Assembly: GCF_015667585.1 (NCBI RefSeq)
Contig: NZ_JADPEG010000003.1
Span: forward strand, 62,001 to 126,000
Direction of reading: 5' to 3'
DNA length: 64,000 nt
DNA from: Clostridium sp. D33t1_170424_F3
Lineage (GTDB): Bacteria; Bacillota; Clostridia; Oscillospirales; Acutalibacteraceae
Under the pieces are notes generated by a model. That model had not been told where the DNA came from. It saw nothing but the letters and a program-made list of their open reading frames with translations, and ran no database searches. Below, one piece after another: positions 10,801 through 19,204 of this stretch (position 1 is its first letter; each line of letters begins with the position of its first letter). The translations under genes were made by a program, and so were the position numbers.

Positions 10801-13800
10801 GGCGAGAGCAAATACGCCGATATGGTGGAACGCACCCTTTACAACAGCATTATTTCCTGCGTCAACTTTGACGGGGACAAGTTCTTCTACGACAACCCGC
10901 AGAGCAGCAACGGCGGCAAGACGCGCAACTCCTGGTACGGCACCGCCTGCTGCCCGCCCAACCTGATGCGCACGGTGGTTTCCCTGGGCGGCTATATGTA
11001 CACCCAGAAGAAGGATGAGATCACCCTCAACCTCTATGTGGACAGCGAAGCCACGCTGGACGTCGGCGGGGACGCCGTCGTCCTGAATCTGGATTCCGAC
11101 ATGCCGTGGGAGGGCAGCTCCACCATGACGGTCGGCGTGGACGCCCCCAAAGCCTTTACCCTGCGATTGCGCGTGCCCGATTGGGCGATCTATGGGAACA
11201 GCATCTCGGTCAACGGCGAGGCCGTTTCGGCGGAGCCCAACGCATCGGGCTATGTGGTTATCAACCGCGAGTGGAGCGACGGCGATAAGATTGCGATCAA
11301 CTTCCCGATGGAAGCCGACCGCATTTATCCGGACGAGCGCGCCGCATCGCTGGCCAATACGGTATCGGTTCGCCGCGGTCCGTTCATTTACGCGGCGGAA
11401 AAGGTTGACAACAACTTTGCCCTGGCCGCGGCCGGCCTGCCCGGGGAGAGCACATTCACCGGGGAATGGATTGAGAACCTGACCGGTAAGACCGACAAGT
11501 ACGGCCTGCAGCCGATGATGACCCTTTCTGCAAAGGGTGAAACGCTGGAAGGCGAGGTTACCTGGAAGTTCATCCCCTATTACGCCTGGTGCAACCGCGG
11601 CGATCAGGGAATGCAGGTCTACATCAAGGAGGGCAGCCTGGAGGAAACGCCTCTGGAACAGCTGGCTACCGCAAGCGCCTCCTATGTCCACAGCAATTAT
11701 TACGCCAGCAACCTGAACGACGGCAATACCGGTTCCCGCTGGTCCAGCTACAAGTCCGGTTCGGTCGATATCAACCCGTGGGTTCAGTACGACTTTACCA
11801 GCCCGGTCACCCTGTCGGGCAGCGAAGTCATGTGGTACAACGACAACGGCGGCAGCAAGCCCCCGGACGGCGTGACCTTCCAGTATTGGGACGCCAGCGC
11901 GAACAAATTTGTCGACGTCGCCCGGATCGGCGCGGAGAACGATACCTTTAAGCCGGCCCAGTTCAACACCTATCTGTTTGAACCGGTGGTCACCAGCCGG
12001 ATCCGCATGATAATCAACAACGAAACCATCAAGACAGCGCCCTGTATCAATGAATGGAAGCTGATCGGTTCCCGCTCCTCTCTCCCGATCAACGCCATCA
12101 CCACCTCTGTGACCGGCGGCGCCGCCACCGTCAACGCCCCTGCGAAGGGAACCTTTGAGGATATTATTCAATTTTCCGTCACCAATATCCAGGCGGGCAA
12201 AGTGATCGATCACATCTCGGTCCGCGCGGAAGGTTCTGAGGAAGACATCCTCGTAATCGACAACGACAACGGCTACAGCTTCGGCATGCCGGAAAAACCG
12301 GTGACGATTACAGTGGTCCTGCGGGACGAGGTGGCCGGCCCCCCGATCAGGATCGCCTGTGTGGGCGACAGCATCACCTATGGCGACCGGATTTCCGACC
12401 CCTCTACGGGAAGCTATCCCGCGCAGCTGCAAAAGATGCTGGGCAGCGGCTATGAGGTTGGAAACTTCGGCGTCAACAACACCACCATGATGATAAAGGG
12501 CAGCAACCCCTATATGAACAAGTCCCGCTATACCGACAGCCTGGCGTTTGAGCCGGACATCGTCGTTATCATGCTCGGCACCAACGACGGCCGATCGGAC
12601 AACGAGGGCAAGCTGGAAACAAACTTTAAGGCGAGCGCCCTCAAGCTGATTCACAGCTACATGAACCTGCCTTCCAGCCCGAAGGTATACATTGCGACCA
12701 GCTCGACCTGCTACCGGGATCCGGACGGGCAGGCAAAGGTGATTGCGGAGCGGGTGATTCCCCTGCAAAAAGCGGCCGCGGCGGAAGCCGGCTGTCCGGT
12801 GATCGACGTGTTCACCGCAACCCAGGGCCTGAGCCATCTGTATCCCGATCAGCTCCACCCGAACGTGGAAGGCTATGGCATCATTGCCAAAACCGTCAGG
12901 GAAAGCCTGCTGAATGAGACGCCGGAAGGCAAGACGCTGCTGGAGACCCTCTACAATGCGCATAAGGACAGGGACAAGACGCTTTACGAAGAGGAAGGCT
13001 GGGACGAGTTTGCCGCGGCGTTGGCCGATGCAAAGAAGGTCCTGGACGACGCGGAAGCGACCCAGGGCGAGATCGACAGCGTGAAAGCGGCGCTGGCGGC
13101 GGCGTTCCTGAACCTGACCGAGCATGTGGACCTTCCGCTGGAACAGCGCGCCACCCCGTCCGCTTCCTATACCTATACCGGAAACGGCAGGGACAATGTG
13201 AACAACATGAACGACGGAATCGCGGAGACCGATTACGGCAGCCGCTGGTCGTCCTTTGACCGCGCCACCGTTCACATCAATCCGTGGGTCATGTACGAAT
13301 TCAAGAAGGAAGTCACCCTTTCCGGCTGTGAGATCATGTGGCACGACGACGGCGGCGGCTGCAAGGTGCCGGACGGCCTGACCATCGAATACTGGGACGC
13401 CAACGCGGGCGATGAAGGCGCGTTCGTGGAGGTCGCCCCGACCCATAATTACGACACGTTTATCAATCACAAATTTAACACCTATGCATTCAAACCGGTG
13501 GTCACCAGCAAAATCCGTATGATTATCAACAACGAAGTGAAAAAAGCAGCCCCGGCGATTGTGGAATGGAAGCTGATCGGCAGCTATTCCGCAGGCGCGG
13601 ATAAGACGGCGCTGGAAGCCCTGATCGCCAGCGTGGAAGCGGCCGGATATGTTGAGACGGACTACACGGCGGAGAGCTGGGCGGCGCTGCAAACCGCCCT
13701 GACAGACGCGAAAGCGCTGCTGGGTGCGGCGGACGCGACCCAGGCGGAAGTCAACGCGGCAGCCGAGGCGCTGGGCAAGGCGCAGACGGGTCTGGAAAAG

Positions 13801-15288
13801 GCCCCCTCCGGGAAGACGCACCTGCTGAATGTTCAGTACGGCGCGAACGCGGTCCTGGAAGTGATGGGCGACACGGAAGTAATCCTCGACGCGAACGGCA
13901 TCTACGGCGCGAAGGTAAAAGACGGCGAGAAGATTACGCTGCTCTTTACGCCGGTTGGAGGCGCTTTCTCCGGCGCGACGCTCAACGGCGAAGCGGTCGG
14001 CTTTACTACCAGCGGATGCACGTACACCTTTACCATGCCGGACCAGAACAAGGCCCTGATCTTCAAGTTCCAGATGGTCAAAAAGGATATTCTGGGCGCG
14101 CTGCTGGAAAAGGCGGAGCAGGTCACCGAAGAAGAGCTCAACCAGCTGGTGTCTGCCGTGCAGAAAAAATTCCGGTTGGCGCTGAAAGACGCGCAGAGCG
14201 TGTATGAAGATGCGGACGCCACACAGGATCAGGTGGACGAAGCCTGGAAGAACCTGCTGGACGCGATGCACTATCTGAGTTTTGAAAAGGGCGACAAGAC
14301 CTCCCTGGAGATGCTGATGGAACTGGCGGAGGAAATCGACCTGAACGACTTCACCGTGGCAAGCCAGGCGGGCTTTGCCCAATGGCTGGAAGCGGCGCAG
14401 GCGGTTTGCGATGAAGAAGAGCCGCTCAAGGCGGACGTGGAAAAGGCGTATCGTGACCTGAACGAAGCGATTCTGGCGCTGGAGCGCAGGGCGGACTTCT
14501 CGGTCCTGCAATCGCTGGTATCCAAGGCGGAGCGCTATGAAGCGGACGATTATATGCAGAATGAGGCGTGGAAGACCTTTGAGGCGGCGCTGGACGACGC
14601 GAACGACCTGCTGGACAACGCGGACGCAAGCCAGAAGGCCGTGGACGACATGGCCTCCCGGCTGCTGGGCGCGATGGAAAGCCTGCGGCGGGCGCCGGGC
14701 AAAGAGGCGCTGAAAGCGCTGTTGGATGAATTGGACGCTATTAAGCCGGAAGGCTACACGGTGTTCAGCTATGCGGCGTTCCGCAGCCAGCTGGCGCTGA
14801 TGCAGGCCGTGTACAACGATGCGGGCGCGACGGAAGCGCAGGTCGCAGAGGCGTGCGATATCGGCGCGCAGGCAAAGAACCTGCTGCAACCGGTTTCCAC
14901 ATCTGTGAAGACGCCGGCGGGCGGCGGCGCGGGCCGCTCCAAATCCTACGACGCGGCGGGCACGGCGGTGGCCGTTGCTTCCCCGGTGCTGACGGCGGCG
15001 CAGAGCCTGGCGGTACAGGCGTATGTGCGCAGCGACACAACGGCGAACTTCACCTTGCAAAGAGGCAGCGCATACTGCTTTAAGATGACGGTCGTCAACG
15101 GCGGCAGCGCGGCTCCGTCCTTCACAGTGGGCGACGGCAGCGTGCTCAAGACGCAGCTGGTGGCAAAGCTGGGCAACGATTACTATTACAGAGTGTATGC
15201 AACCGGCGCACCGGGCCAGAGCACGGGCGTGTACACAACATTGCCCGGGCAGAACGCAGTGAAGCATTGCGCAGTCGCCATCGGATAA
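7804..15288 (+). CDS. Giant secreted glycan-degrading protein: GH127 plus SGNH esterase with binding modules
   Basis: A 2,494-residue extracellular enzyme. In order: signal peptide (1-29); two LamG/DUF1080-like modules (about 84-281 and 394-580), each followed by a short Ig-like module; a GH127 (DUF1680) domain (about 649-1280); an F5/8-type binding module (1283-1423); an SGNH/GDSL esterase (1516-1705); a FIVAR-like helical module; a second F5/8-type module (1778-1929); further FIVAR-like modules interrupted by a beta-repeat (about 2006-2092); and a unique C-terminal domain. GH127 enzymes remove beta-L-arabinofuranose by a Zn-Cys mechanism; E981, C983, C1049 and C1050 match the zinc ligands and nucleophile. 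The esterase has S1523 (GDSITYG), N1558, GTND (1592-1595) and D1682/H1685 (DQLH). No LPXTG anchor is seen. Start has AGGAGG at 7786-7796. Pairing an arabinofuranosidase with a deacylase suggests acylated arabinan or arabinoxylan as substrate (inference). Confidence 0.9.
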   Translation: MKRKSTSFKRWLSILLSAAMLSSPVTALAATPAVDWTSTPKITAVGDLERVEVDNGTPVDDVLELLPKEVDVTLEGTVEDGTESVVLFKDDFSDPDASAANWKVYGDNVVTFEDGKMKVGNSGNIKIAVETEGSADWTDYVVEARLRSDSDSTTQNYGVSVHSSEFQQSGGDSYKGYYVGIGGRQGTVGMVLGWSKPDWNQIGKKAMDYQFGREHDLKVMVSGNSIKSYLDGALGYEYTFSQDVAKDLTKGTAGLRAYLIPFEVSDFLVRTLSSEEKALFGIEADPSEPVAAPGKAAVSKWECAGYDGDTAGTYTFEGTLADSADYLNPESLKAAARVVVKEPAGGEDAPRVISAETFDDVRISYGSTIDEARAKLPGKASVLLASSAAGETSEVLFEDDFSDPDKSRESWDVFGSGITYQDNRMKFGTSTNLKAAAGDEAWRNYVVETTVSMGTDNPYNNCGFMLRATKIEDTGTDKYHGYFAGVGTNSTAGKDVLVIGYADGAWHYSAAYKIEGGFQANTDYHLKAVLFEDTISIFLDGKLMHQFTDTRFPNGRTGLRSYSQAFDSSAFKVRTVSRQDLIDCGISANTESVAQISEWNCETYDGKTAGRYTFKGTLAPSKEYSNPGNVQAEATVVVREAYIAGDNATAVPFDQVNITDEFWRARQKAFICQVIPNGITNVEKSSGGIPGIRKAGQVNRGELEPAVSQWSGAYYTDSDVHKVVESMAYALQIDPMGDAETIAGQERIKEKLEEWIPVYQAAQEDSGYFDSYFTVTGKEHFWDFSYHELYCMGHFYEAAVAHYRATGDTRLFDMAVKNADYLTTLFGPGLWRAAPGHQEIELALVKLANLCNEIGEKDGVNYKKKADSYVDLCKFFLDMRGDTSNRHGVCSNNGSARIQDHLPVVEQFVARGHCVRAQYMYAGMADYALYEGDGVYDEALQALWNDVANGKQYVTGGVGASASVEGFNSTSFSLPLPGYCETCAQIGNAMWNQRMNLLYGESKYADMVERTLYNSIISCVNFDGDKFFYDNPQSSNGGKTRNSWYGTACCPPNLMRTVVSLGGYMYTQKKDEITLNLYVDSEATLDVGGDAVVLNLDSDMPWEGSSTMTVGVDAPKAFTLRLRVPDWAIYGNSISVNGEAVSAEPNASGYVVINREWSDGDKIAINFPMEADRIYPDERAASLANTVSVRRGPFIYAAEKVDNNFALAAAGLPGESTFTGEWIENLTGKTDKYGLQPMMTLSAKGETLEGEVTWKFIPYYAWCNRGDQGMQVYIKEGSLEETPLEQLATASASYVHSNYYASNLNDGNTGSRWSSYKSGSVDINPWVQYDFTSPVTLSGSEVMWYNDNGGSKPPDGVTFQYWDASANKFVDVARIGAENDTFKPAQFNTYLFEPVVTSRIRMIINNETIKTAPCINEWKLIGSRSSLPINAITTSVTGGAATVNAPAKGTFEDIIQFSVTNIQAGKVIDHISVRAEGSEEDILVIDNDNGYSFGMPEKPVTITVVLRDEVAGPPIRIACVGDSITYGDRISDPSTGSYPAQLQKMLGSGYEVGNFGVNNTTMMIKGSNPYMNKSRYTDSLAFEPDIVVIMLGTNDGRSDNEGKLETNFKASALKLIHSYMNLPSSPKVYIATSSTCYRDPDGQAKVIAERVIPLQKAAAAEAGCPVIDVFTATQGLSHLYPDQLHPNVEGYGIIAKTVRESLLNETPEGKTLLETLYNAHKDRDKTLYEEEGWDEFAAALADAKKVLDDAEATQGEIDSVKAALAAAFLNLTEHVDLPLEQRATPSASYTYTGNGRDNVNNMNDGIAETDYGSRWSSFDRATVHINPWVMYEFKKEVTLSGCEIMWHDDGGGCKVPDGLTIEYWDANAGDEGAFVEVAPTHNYDTFINHKFNTYAFKPVVTSKIRMIINNEVKKAAPAIVEWKLIGSYSAGADKTALEALIASVEAAGYVETDYTAESWAALQTALTDAKALLGAADATQAEVNAAAEALGKAQTGLEKAPSGKTHLLNVQYGANAVLEVMGDTEVILDANGIYGAKVKDGEKITLLFTPVGGAFSGATLNGEAVGFTTSGCTYTFTMPDQNKALIFKFQMVKKDILGALLEKAEQVTEEELNQLVSAVQKKFRLALKDAQSVYEDADATQDQVDEAWKNLLDAMHYLSFEKGDKTSLEMLMELAEEIDLNDFTVASQAGFAQWLEAAQAVCDEEEPLKADVEKAYRDLNEAILALERRADFSVLQSLVSKAERYEADDYMQNEAWKTFEAALDDANDLLDNADASQKAVDDMASRLLGAMESLRRAPGKEALKALLDELDAIKPEGYTVFSYAAFRSQLALMQAVYNDAGATEAQVAEACDIGAQAKNLLQPVSTSVKTPAGGGAGRSKSYDAAGTAVAVASPVLTAAQSLAVQAYVRSDTTANFTLQRGSAYCFKMTVVNGGSAAPSFTVGDGSVLKTQLVAKLGNDYYYRVYATGAPGQSTGVYTTLPGQNAVKHCAVAIG

Positions 15289-15390
15289 AGTTTTGACCGG
15301 CTCTGTCCGGTATCGGGGAAGGGCTGTTTGAACACGCCCCCGAAAAGCGGATAGAGACGAAACTGATTGGATTACGACAGCTTCTCCATA

Positions 15391-15443
15391 AAAAGACGGC
15401 GCGTTTTCGCGGTTGAAAAACCGGAAAACGCGCCGTCTTTTTG
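15391..15443. terminator. Bidirectional terminator between the giant enzyme and the second collagen-like gene
   Basis: AAGACGGCGCGTTTTC pairs with the complementary arm (GAAAACGCGCCGTCTT, one extra base) around a loop of about 14 nt, with A-run and T-run. It serves convergent genes. Confidence 0.9.
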
Positions 15444-15464
15444 TGTTTTGCAGGAACGCTGCGC

Positions 15465-16310
<846 letters not shown>

Positions 16311-16352
16311 GGCAAAAGCCTCCCTATATGAGGACATGATCGTCCCTGCTAT

Positions 16353-16361
16353 CAGAATATG
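16353..16361 (-). promoter_or_regulatory. Possible -10 element of the second collagen-like gene
   Basis: CATATTCTG on the minus strand matches the element upstream of the first collagen-like gene in sequence and in distance to the start. A -35 match is not evident. Confidence 0.3.
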
Positions 16362-16407
16362 CGCGTGGGAGGAACCCGCCACCCGGGCGGACCGCTTATG
16401 CGGCGGC

Positions 16408-16451
16408 GAAAAAAAGCGCGCGGCCCCGTTTTTCCCACGGGCCGCACGCCG
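16408..16451 (-). terminator. Terminator of the Spo0E-like gene
   Basis: A GC-rich stem (GCGTGCGGCCCGTG with ACGGGGCCGCGCGC) around a short A-rich loop is followed by seven T on the minus strand. Confidence 0.85.
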
Positions 16452-16463
16452 GTTCTGAATTGG

Positions 16464-16718
16464 TTATTTGCGCCGCCTCTCCTCTGTAACCTGCCGGACG
16501 ATGTCGCACCTTGTCGTGTTGGCTTCCACAATGCGGAAGTACAGCTCCGGATTCACCAGGGAAAGCTCCTTGTAGTACAGGTCCAGCCGCTGGCTGAGCC
16601 GCAGCAGCTTTGGGTAGTGCCTGCTGGCATGCAGGGGCTTGCCCTGATGCAGGATGAGGGCCGTCAGCCGGTCCATCTCTTCTCTGATGTTTTCGATCTG
16701 CATGAGTATCTTCAGCAT
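16464..16718 (-). CDS. Spo0E-like aspartyl-phosphate phosphatase family protein
   Basis: An 84-residue protein. Its first 52 residues form two helices with the signature LSQRLD (S42, Q43, D46), corresponding to the SQxLD motif of Spo0E-like phosphatases that dephosphorylate Spo0A-P and delay sporulation. The helix-loop-helix length fits. The last 30 residues are an extension without clear relatives. The ATG at 16718 has CAGGAGG upstream. The family call rests on a short motif, so it is good but not certain. With the collagen-like genes nearby it supports a spore-forming host. Confidence 0.7.
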   Translation of the reverse strand: MLKILMQIENIREEMDRLTALILHQGKPLHASRHYPKLLRLSQRLDLYYKELSLVNPELYFRIVEANTTRCDIVRQVTEERRRK

Positions 16719-16747
16719 GGCGGGCCTCCTGTATTGGCAATGCTAAT

Positions 16748-16763
16748 ATTGAATCGTTTCAAT
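16748..16763. promoter_or_regulatory. Inverted repeat ATTGAA-N4-TTCAAT between divergent Spo0E-like and XRE genes
   Basis: Perfect 6-bp arms. TTGAA/TTCAA half-sites recur across 16800-16860 in the same AT-rich divergent region. It could be the operator of the adjacent XRE regulator (inference). Confidence 0.4.
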
Positions 16764-16901
16764 TTCATATAAGCATATATTAATCTAAATTTGTATAGAA
16801 ATAACGCTGAATTTGAATAAACAATTCAATCTAAGCATAAAATTATGCTCACTTCAATTAGATATTTCTGTAAACTATATGGTAGGAGGAGGTGAACGTC
16901 C

Positions 16902-17189
16902 ATGGCTTATCCAACATTTGGCCCAATATTGTATGAATTGAGAACCGCGCGGCGATTTTCTCAAAAAGACTTAGCCGAAGCGGTAGGAATACCACAACCG
17001 ACAATTGCAAATTACGAAAACCAGAGGACGAACATCTCACCGCAAAATCTGATTAAGTTGTCAGGCTTCTTCAATGTTCCTATCTCAAGATTCTTCGGAA
17101 TCATTGAAGAAACAGTAGATGTCACCGGACTATCAGAGCGAAAAATAGAAATGGTGAAAGATTATATTGATGTGCTAAAACGTGAATAA
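16902..17189 (+). CDS. XRE-family helix-turn-helix regulator
   Basis: A 95-residue cytoplasmic DNA-binding protein. Residues about 8-65 are a typical Cro/CI domain (FSQKDLAEAVGIPQPTIANY). A short C-terminal helix ends the protein, with no sensor domain. AGGAGGAGGTG lies at ideal distance from the ATG. It is divergent from the Spo0E-like gene across a region rich in TTGAA repeats, its likely target. Confidence 0.9.
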   Translation: MAYPTFGPILYELRTARRFSQKDLAEAVGIPQPTIANYENQRTNISPQNLIKLSGFFNVPISRFFGIIEETVDVTGLSERKIEMVKDYIDVLKRE

Positions 17190-17222
17190 CGGCTTGCCTG
17201 GGTAAGAGGCAAGCCGTTATTC
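17186..17222. terminator. Terminator after the XRE gene
   Basis: AATAACGGCTTGCCT and AGGCAAGCCGTTATT form a 15-bp stem; the stem overlaps the stop codon. It can also serve the convergent GNAT gene. Confidence 0.85.
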
Positions 17223-17228
17223 TGTGTT

Positions 17229-17672
17229 TTACCGTAATTTCATATAGAGCAGCGGGTAGGGCCTGCCCTGTTCATCCGTCGCGGTTCGTTTGACGACATG
17301 GAACCCCATGTGTTCGTAAAACCCCACCGCCTGCGGGTTTTGCTCGTTTACGCATACCTCGTTGACCGCGAATTCCCTGACGCCGTATGACAGCAGCTGC
17401 TTTCCCAGCCCGCGCCCGCGCGCGTCGGGCGCGAGAAACAGCATTTCCAGCTTTTGTTCCGCAATCCCCATAAACGCGAGCGGCGCGCCGTCCGCGTCCT
17501 CTGCGACGATCAAATGCGGAATCTCCGCCAACGCCTGCGGAACCTCCTTTTGAATCTCGCTTATTTCTGAATCAGATAGAAATAGGTGACTGTTTTTCAC
17601 CGAGTCCCTCCAGACCGCAACAAGCCGCTCGATCAGTGCGGCGCTTCGGTTTTCTGCTTCGATTTGTTTCAT
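17229..17672 (-). CDS. GNAT acetyltransferase, YjaB-like
   Basis: A 147-residue N-acetyltransferase. The acetyl-CoA loop is ARGRGLGKQLL; the end motif VNEQNPQAVGFYEHMGF followed by GRPYPLLYMKL matches the E. coli YjaB group closely. The start at 17672 has AGAAGGGA; a longer frame adds 31 residues without a ribosome site. Substrate unknown. Confidence 0.85.
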   Translation of the reverse strand: MKQIEAENRSAALIERLVAVWRDSVKNSHLFLSDSEISEIQKEVPQALAEIPHLIVAEDADGAPLAFMGIAEQKLEMLFLAPDARGRGLGKQLLSYGVREFAVNEVCVNEQNPQAVGFYEHMGFHVVKRTATDEQGRPYPLLYMKLR

Positions 17673-17896
17673 ATGAGTCCCTTCTGATTGTCTTTTGCCT
17701 TGTTCATAGGCAGATGAAAAGATCATTTTAAAATGATATACCCTGTCTTCTTCTGCCCTTTTCATGGGCGGGTGAAAATGACGGGTGCTGTCAGGATTGG
17801 TATCTTGCCCAGGCCGTCACGCCTTTTCCCCGGCAATGAGAATAACAGGGGCTTCCGGCGGATGGAGCCGGGAATCAATCGGAACAGCGGCGCAGG

Positions 17897-18310
17897 TCAG
17901 AAGTCGCATTTGACCGCCAATAGGGTTTGTATGTCGTTCAACCGCTCCCGGCTGGTCACACGGTAGTGAATCCACCCGCCGTCGCCGCAGGGATACTTCG
18001 CGTCGATGCATTCCCGCGTGTCGTCCCGCAGCTGGCTGTATACGGAATCAAACTGCGCGTCCGACAGGCGCAGCATCACGGTAAACGCGTTGTTCTCCGC
18101 AAAGACGTTGCAGCACAGTTTTTTCTTTTTCCGGTGCGCGACGCCCCAACCGTACCGGTTGCCATAGGGAAATACGACGCTTGATACAGTATCGCAGGTC
18201 TGGGCCAGCCACTCGTTGAGCAGCGTGAACAGCGGCCCCACCTCGCCGCAATAGGCCGTCATCTCCTCGACGGTCGGAACCGTCTGCTTGTCCAGCATTC
18301 TTTCATACAT
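17897..18310 (-). CDS. DUF3788 family protein
   Basis: A 137-residue soluble protein resembling the DUF3788 family of Clostridia and Bacteroides (GNRYGWGVAHRKKKKLC and the C-terminal GGWIHYRVTS). A GGCAGGGG site precedes the ATG. The family has no established biochemical function; genes of this type are often found near GNAT or regulator genes, as here. Confidence 0.7.
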   Translation of the reverse strand: MYERMLDKQTVPTVEEMTAYCGEVGPLFTLLNEWLAQTCDTVSSVVFPYGNRYGWGVAHRKKKKLCCNVFAENNAFTVMLRLSDAQFDSVYSQLRDDTRECIDAKYPCGDGGWIHYRVTSRERLNDIQTLLAVKCDF

Positions 18311-18435
18311 GGTATTCCCCTGCCTCCCTGATGCAAAAGTATTACCGCATAATGGCGGGTTTTATAAAGCCAGATGATATAAAAAGTATAAAGGTTCTAC
18401 CTGAAAATACCGAAATGTAATAATGATAAATGGTA

Positions 18436-19172
18436 GCCGACAATCCTCAGAAAACCATAAAAAGCAAACCCAGCCCAAGCTCCGCCGTCAATGAAGAGCA
18501 CACCGCCCTCCCTGAGCTACTCAGGTATATGAGGATACCGGGGGTGAAGGGGGGCGCGAGTCGAACCCACCCGGAGCCCAGCTCTCACGCCCCCCTTCGC
18601 GTGCTTTTGCTTACTTTTGTGGCAAGACGAAAAGTAAGTGCCGCCCGGCATGAGGGCAACCAGCGGTTTTCTCCCGCTTTTGTAAAAGCGAACAGGCGAT
18701 AAAGATTGCACCTGCAATTAATTCGCAGATGATAAATAATAATGAAATGTTATCAAAACAAAAGTATTAAAAGATATTGTTTAAGAAATAAAATTTCTTT
18801 TTGCTTTTAAAAAGCAAAGAACCCCATTGCTTCCGCAATGTAAAATTTGTTTTGCCCTTTGAGAGTAAAGAATATCATTGTTTTTGCAATGTAAAAATTT
18901 CTTTACTAATTTGTTTTACTTTTTTAAAGTAAAAAGTTTTTGCTGTCGCTTTTCAAAGCGATGAAAACCCCCGGCGAAAGCCGGGAAACCAAAGAAAAGC
19001 CCCATAGGCAGCTCCCTGCCTCATAAACAGCAATATCACTCGTTCCCACTCGCTCTTCTCAGGAAGAGAGTTCCGCTCCTTGCGAGGAGCGGCAAAGGGC
19101 CCTGCCCTTTGATCCCGCCACCTTTTGGAAAGGTGGATAAATACGTTTGTGCCATTTCCTGCAAGGAAAACA
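18436..19172 (+). repeat. Dispersed hairpin-train element, copy A (short type)
   Basis: Non-coding repeat that recurs at 30.4, 53.5, 58.5 and 63.5 kb. From left to right it is built of small hairpins, including CCTGAG-cta-CTCAGG (18511-18525), a G6/C6 stem (about 18546-18598), CTTACTTTT/AAAAGTAAG (18610-18638), CGCTTTT/AAAAGCG, ATTGCA/TGCAAT, CATTGC/GCAATG (18825-18840), TCGCTTT/AAAGCGA, CCCGGC-gaaa-GCCGGG, GGCAG/CTGCC, CTCTTC/GAAGAG, CCGCTCCT-tgcg-AGGAGCGG (19073-19092), CAAAGGGC-cct-GCCCTTTG (19093-19111) and CCACCTTT/AAAGGTGG. Copy A is the only copy lying opposite to its flanking genes. Nothing else is seen in 18311-19204. Confidence 0.9.
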
Positions 19173-19204
19173 AAAGGGGCGAGTTTCAAACCGCCCCTTT
19201 TATC

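Noticed and set aside
9664-15267. 1,867-codon open frame on the minus strand opposite the giant enzyme
   Set aside because: Composition is Arg/His/Val-rich with no domain; the plus strand encodes recognisable GH127, SGNH and F5/8-type domains.
18430-18702. Open frames of 60-120 codons inside the hairpin-train elements (also 30486, 53443, 58528, 59164 and 63510)
   Set aside because: Frames differ in length and start between copies, are made of hairpin sequence and lack ribosome sites; the element is better explained as non-coding.
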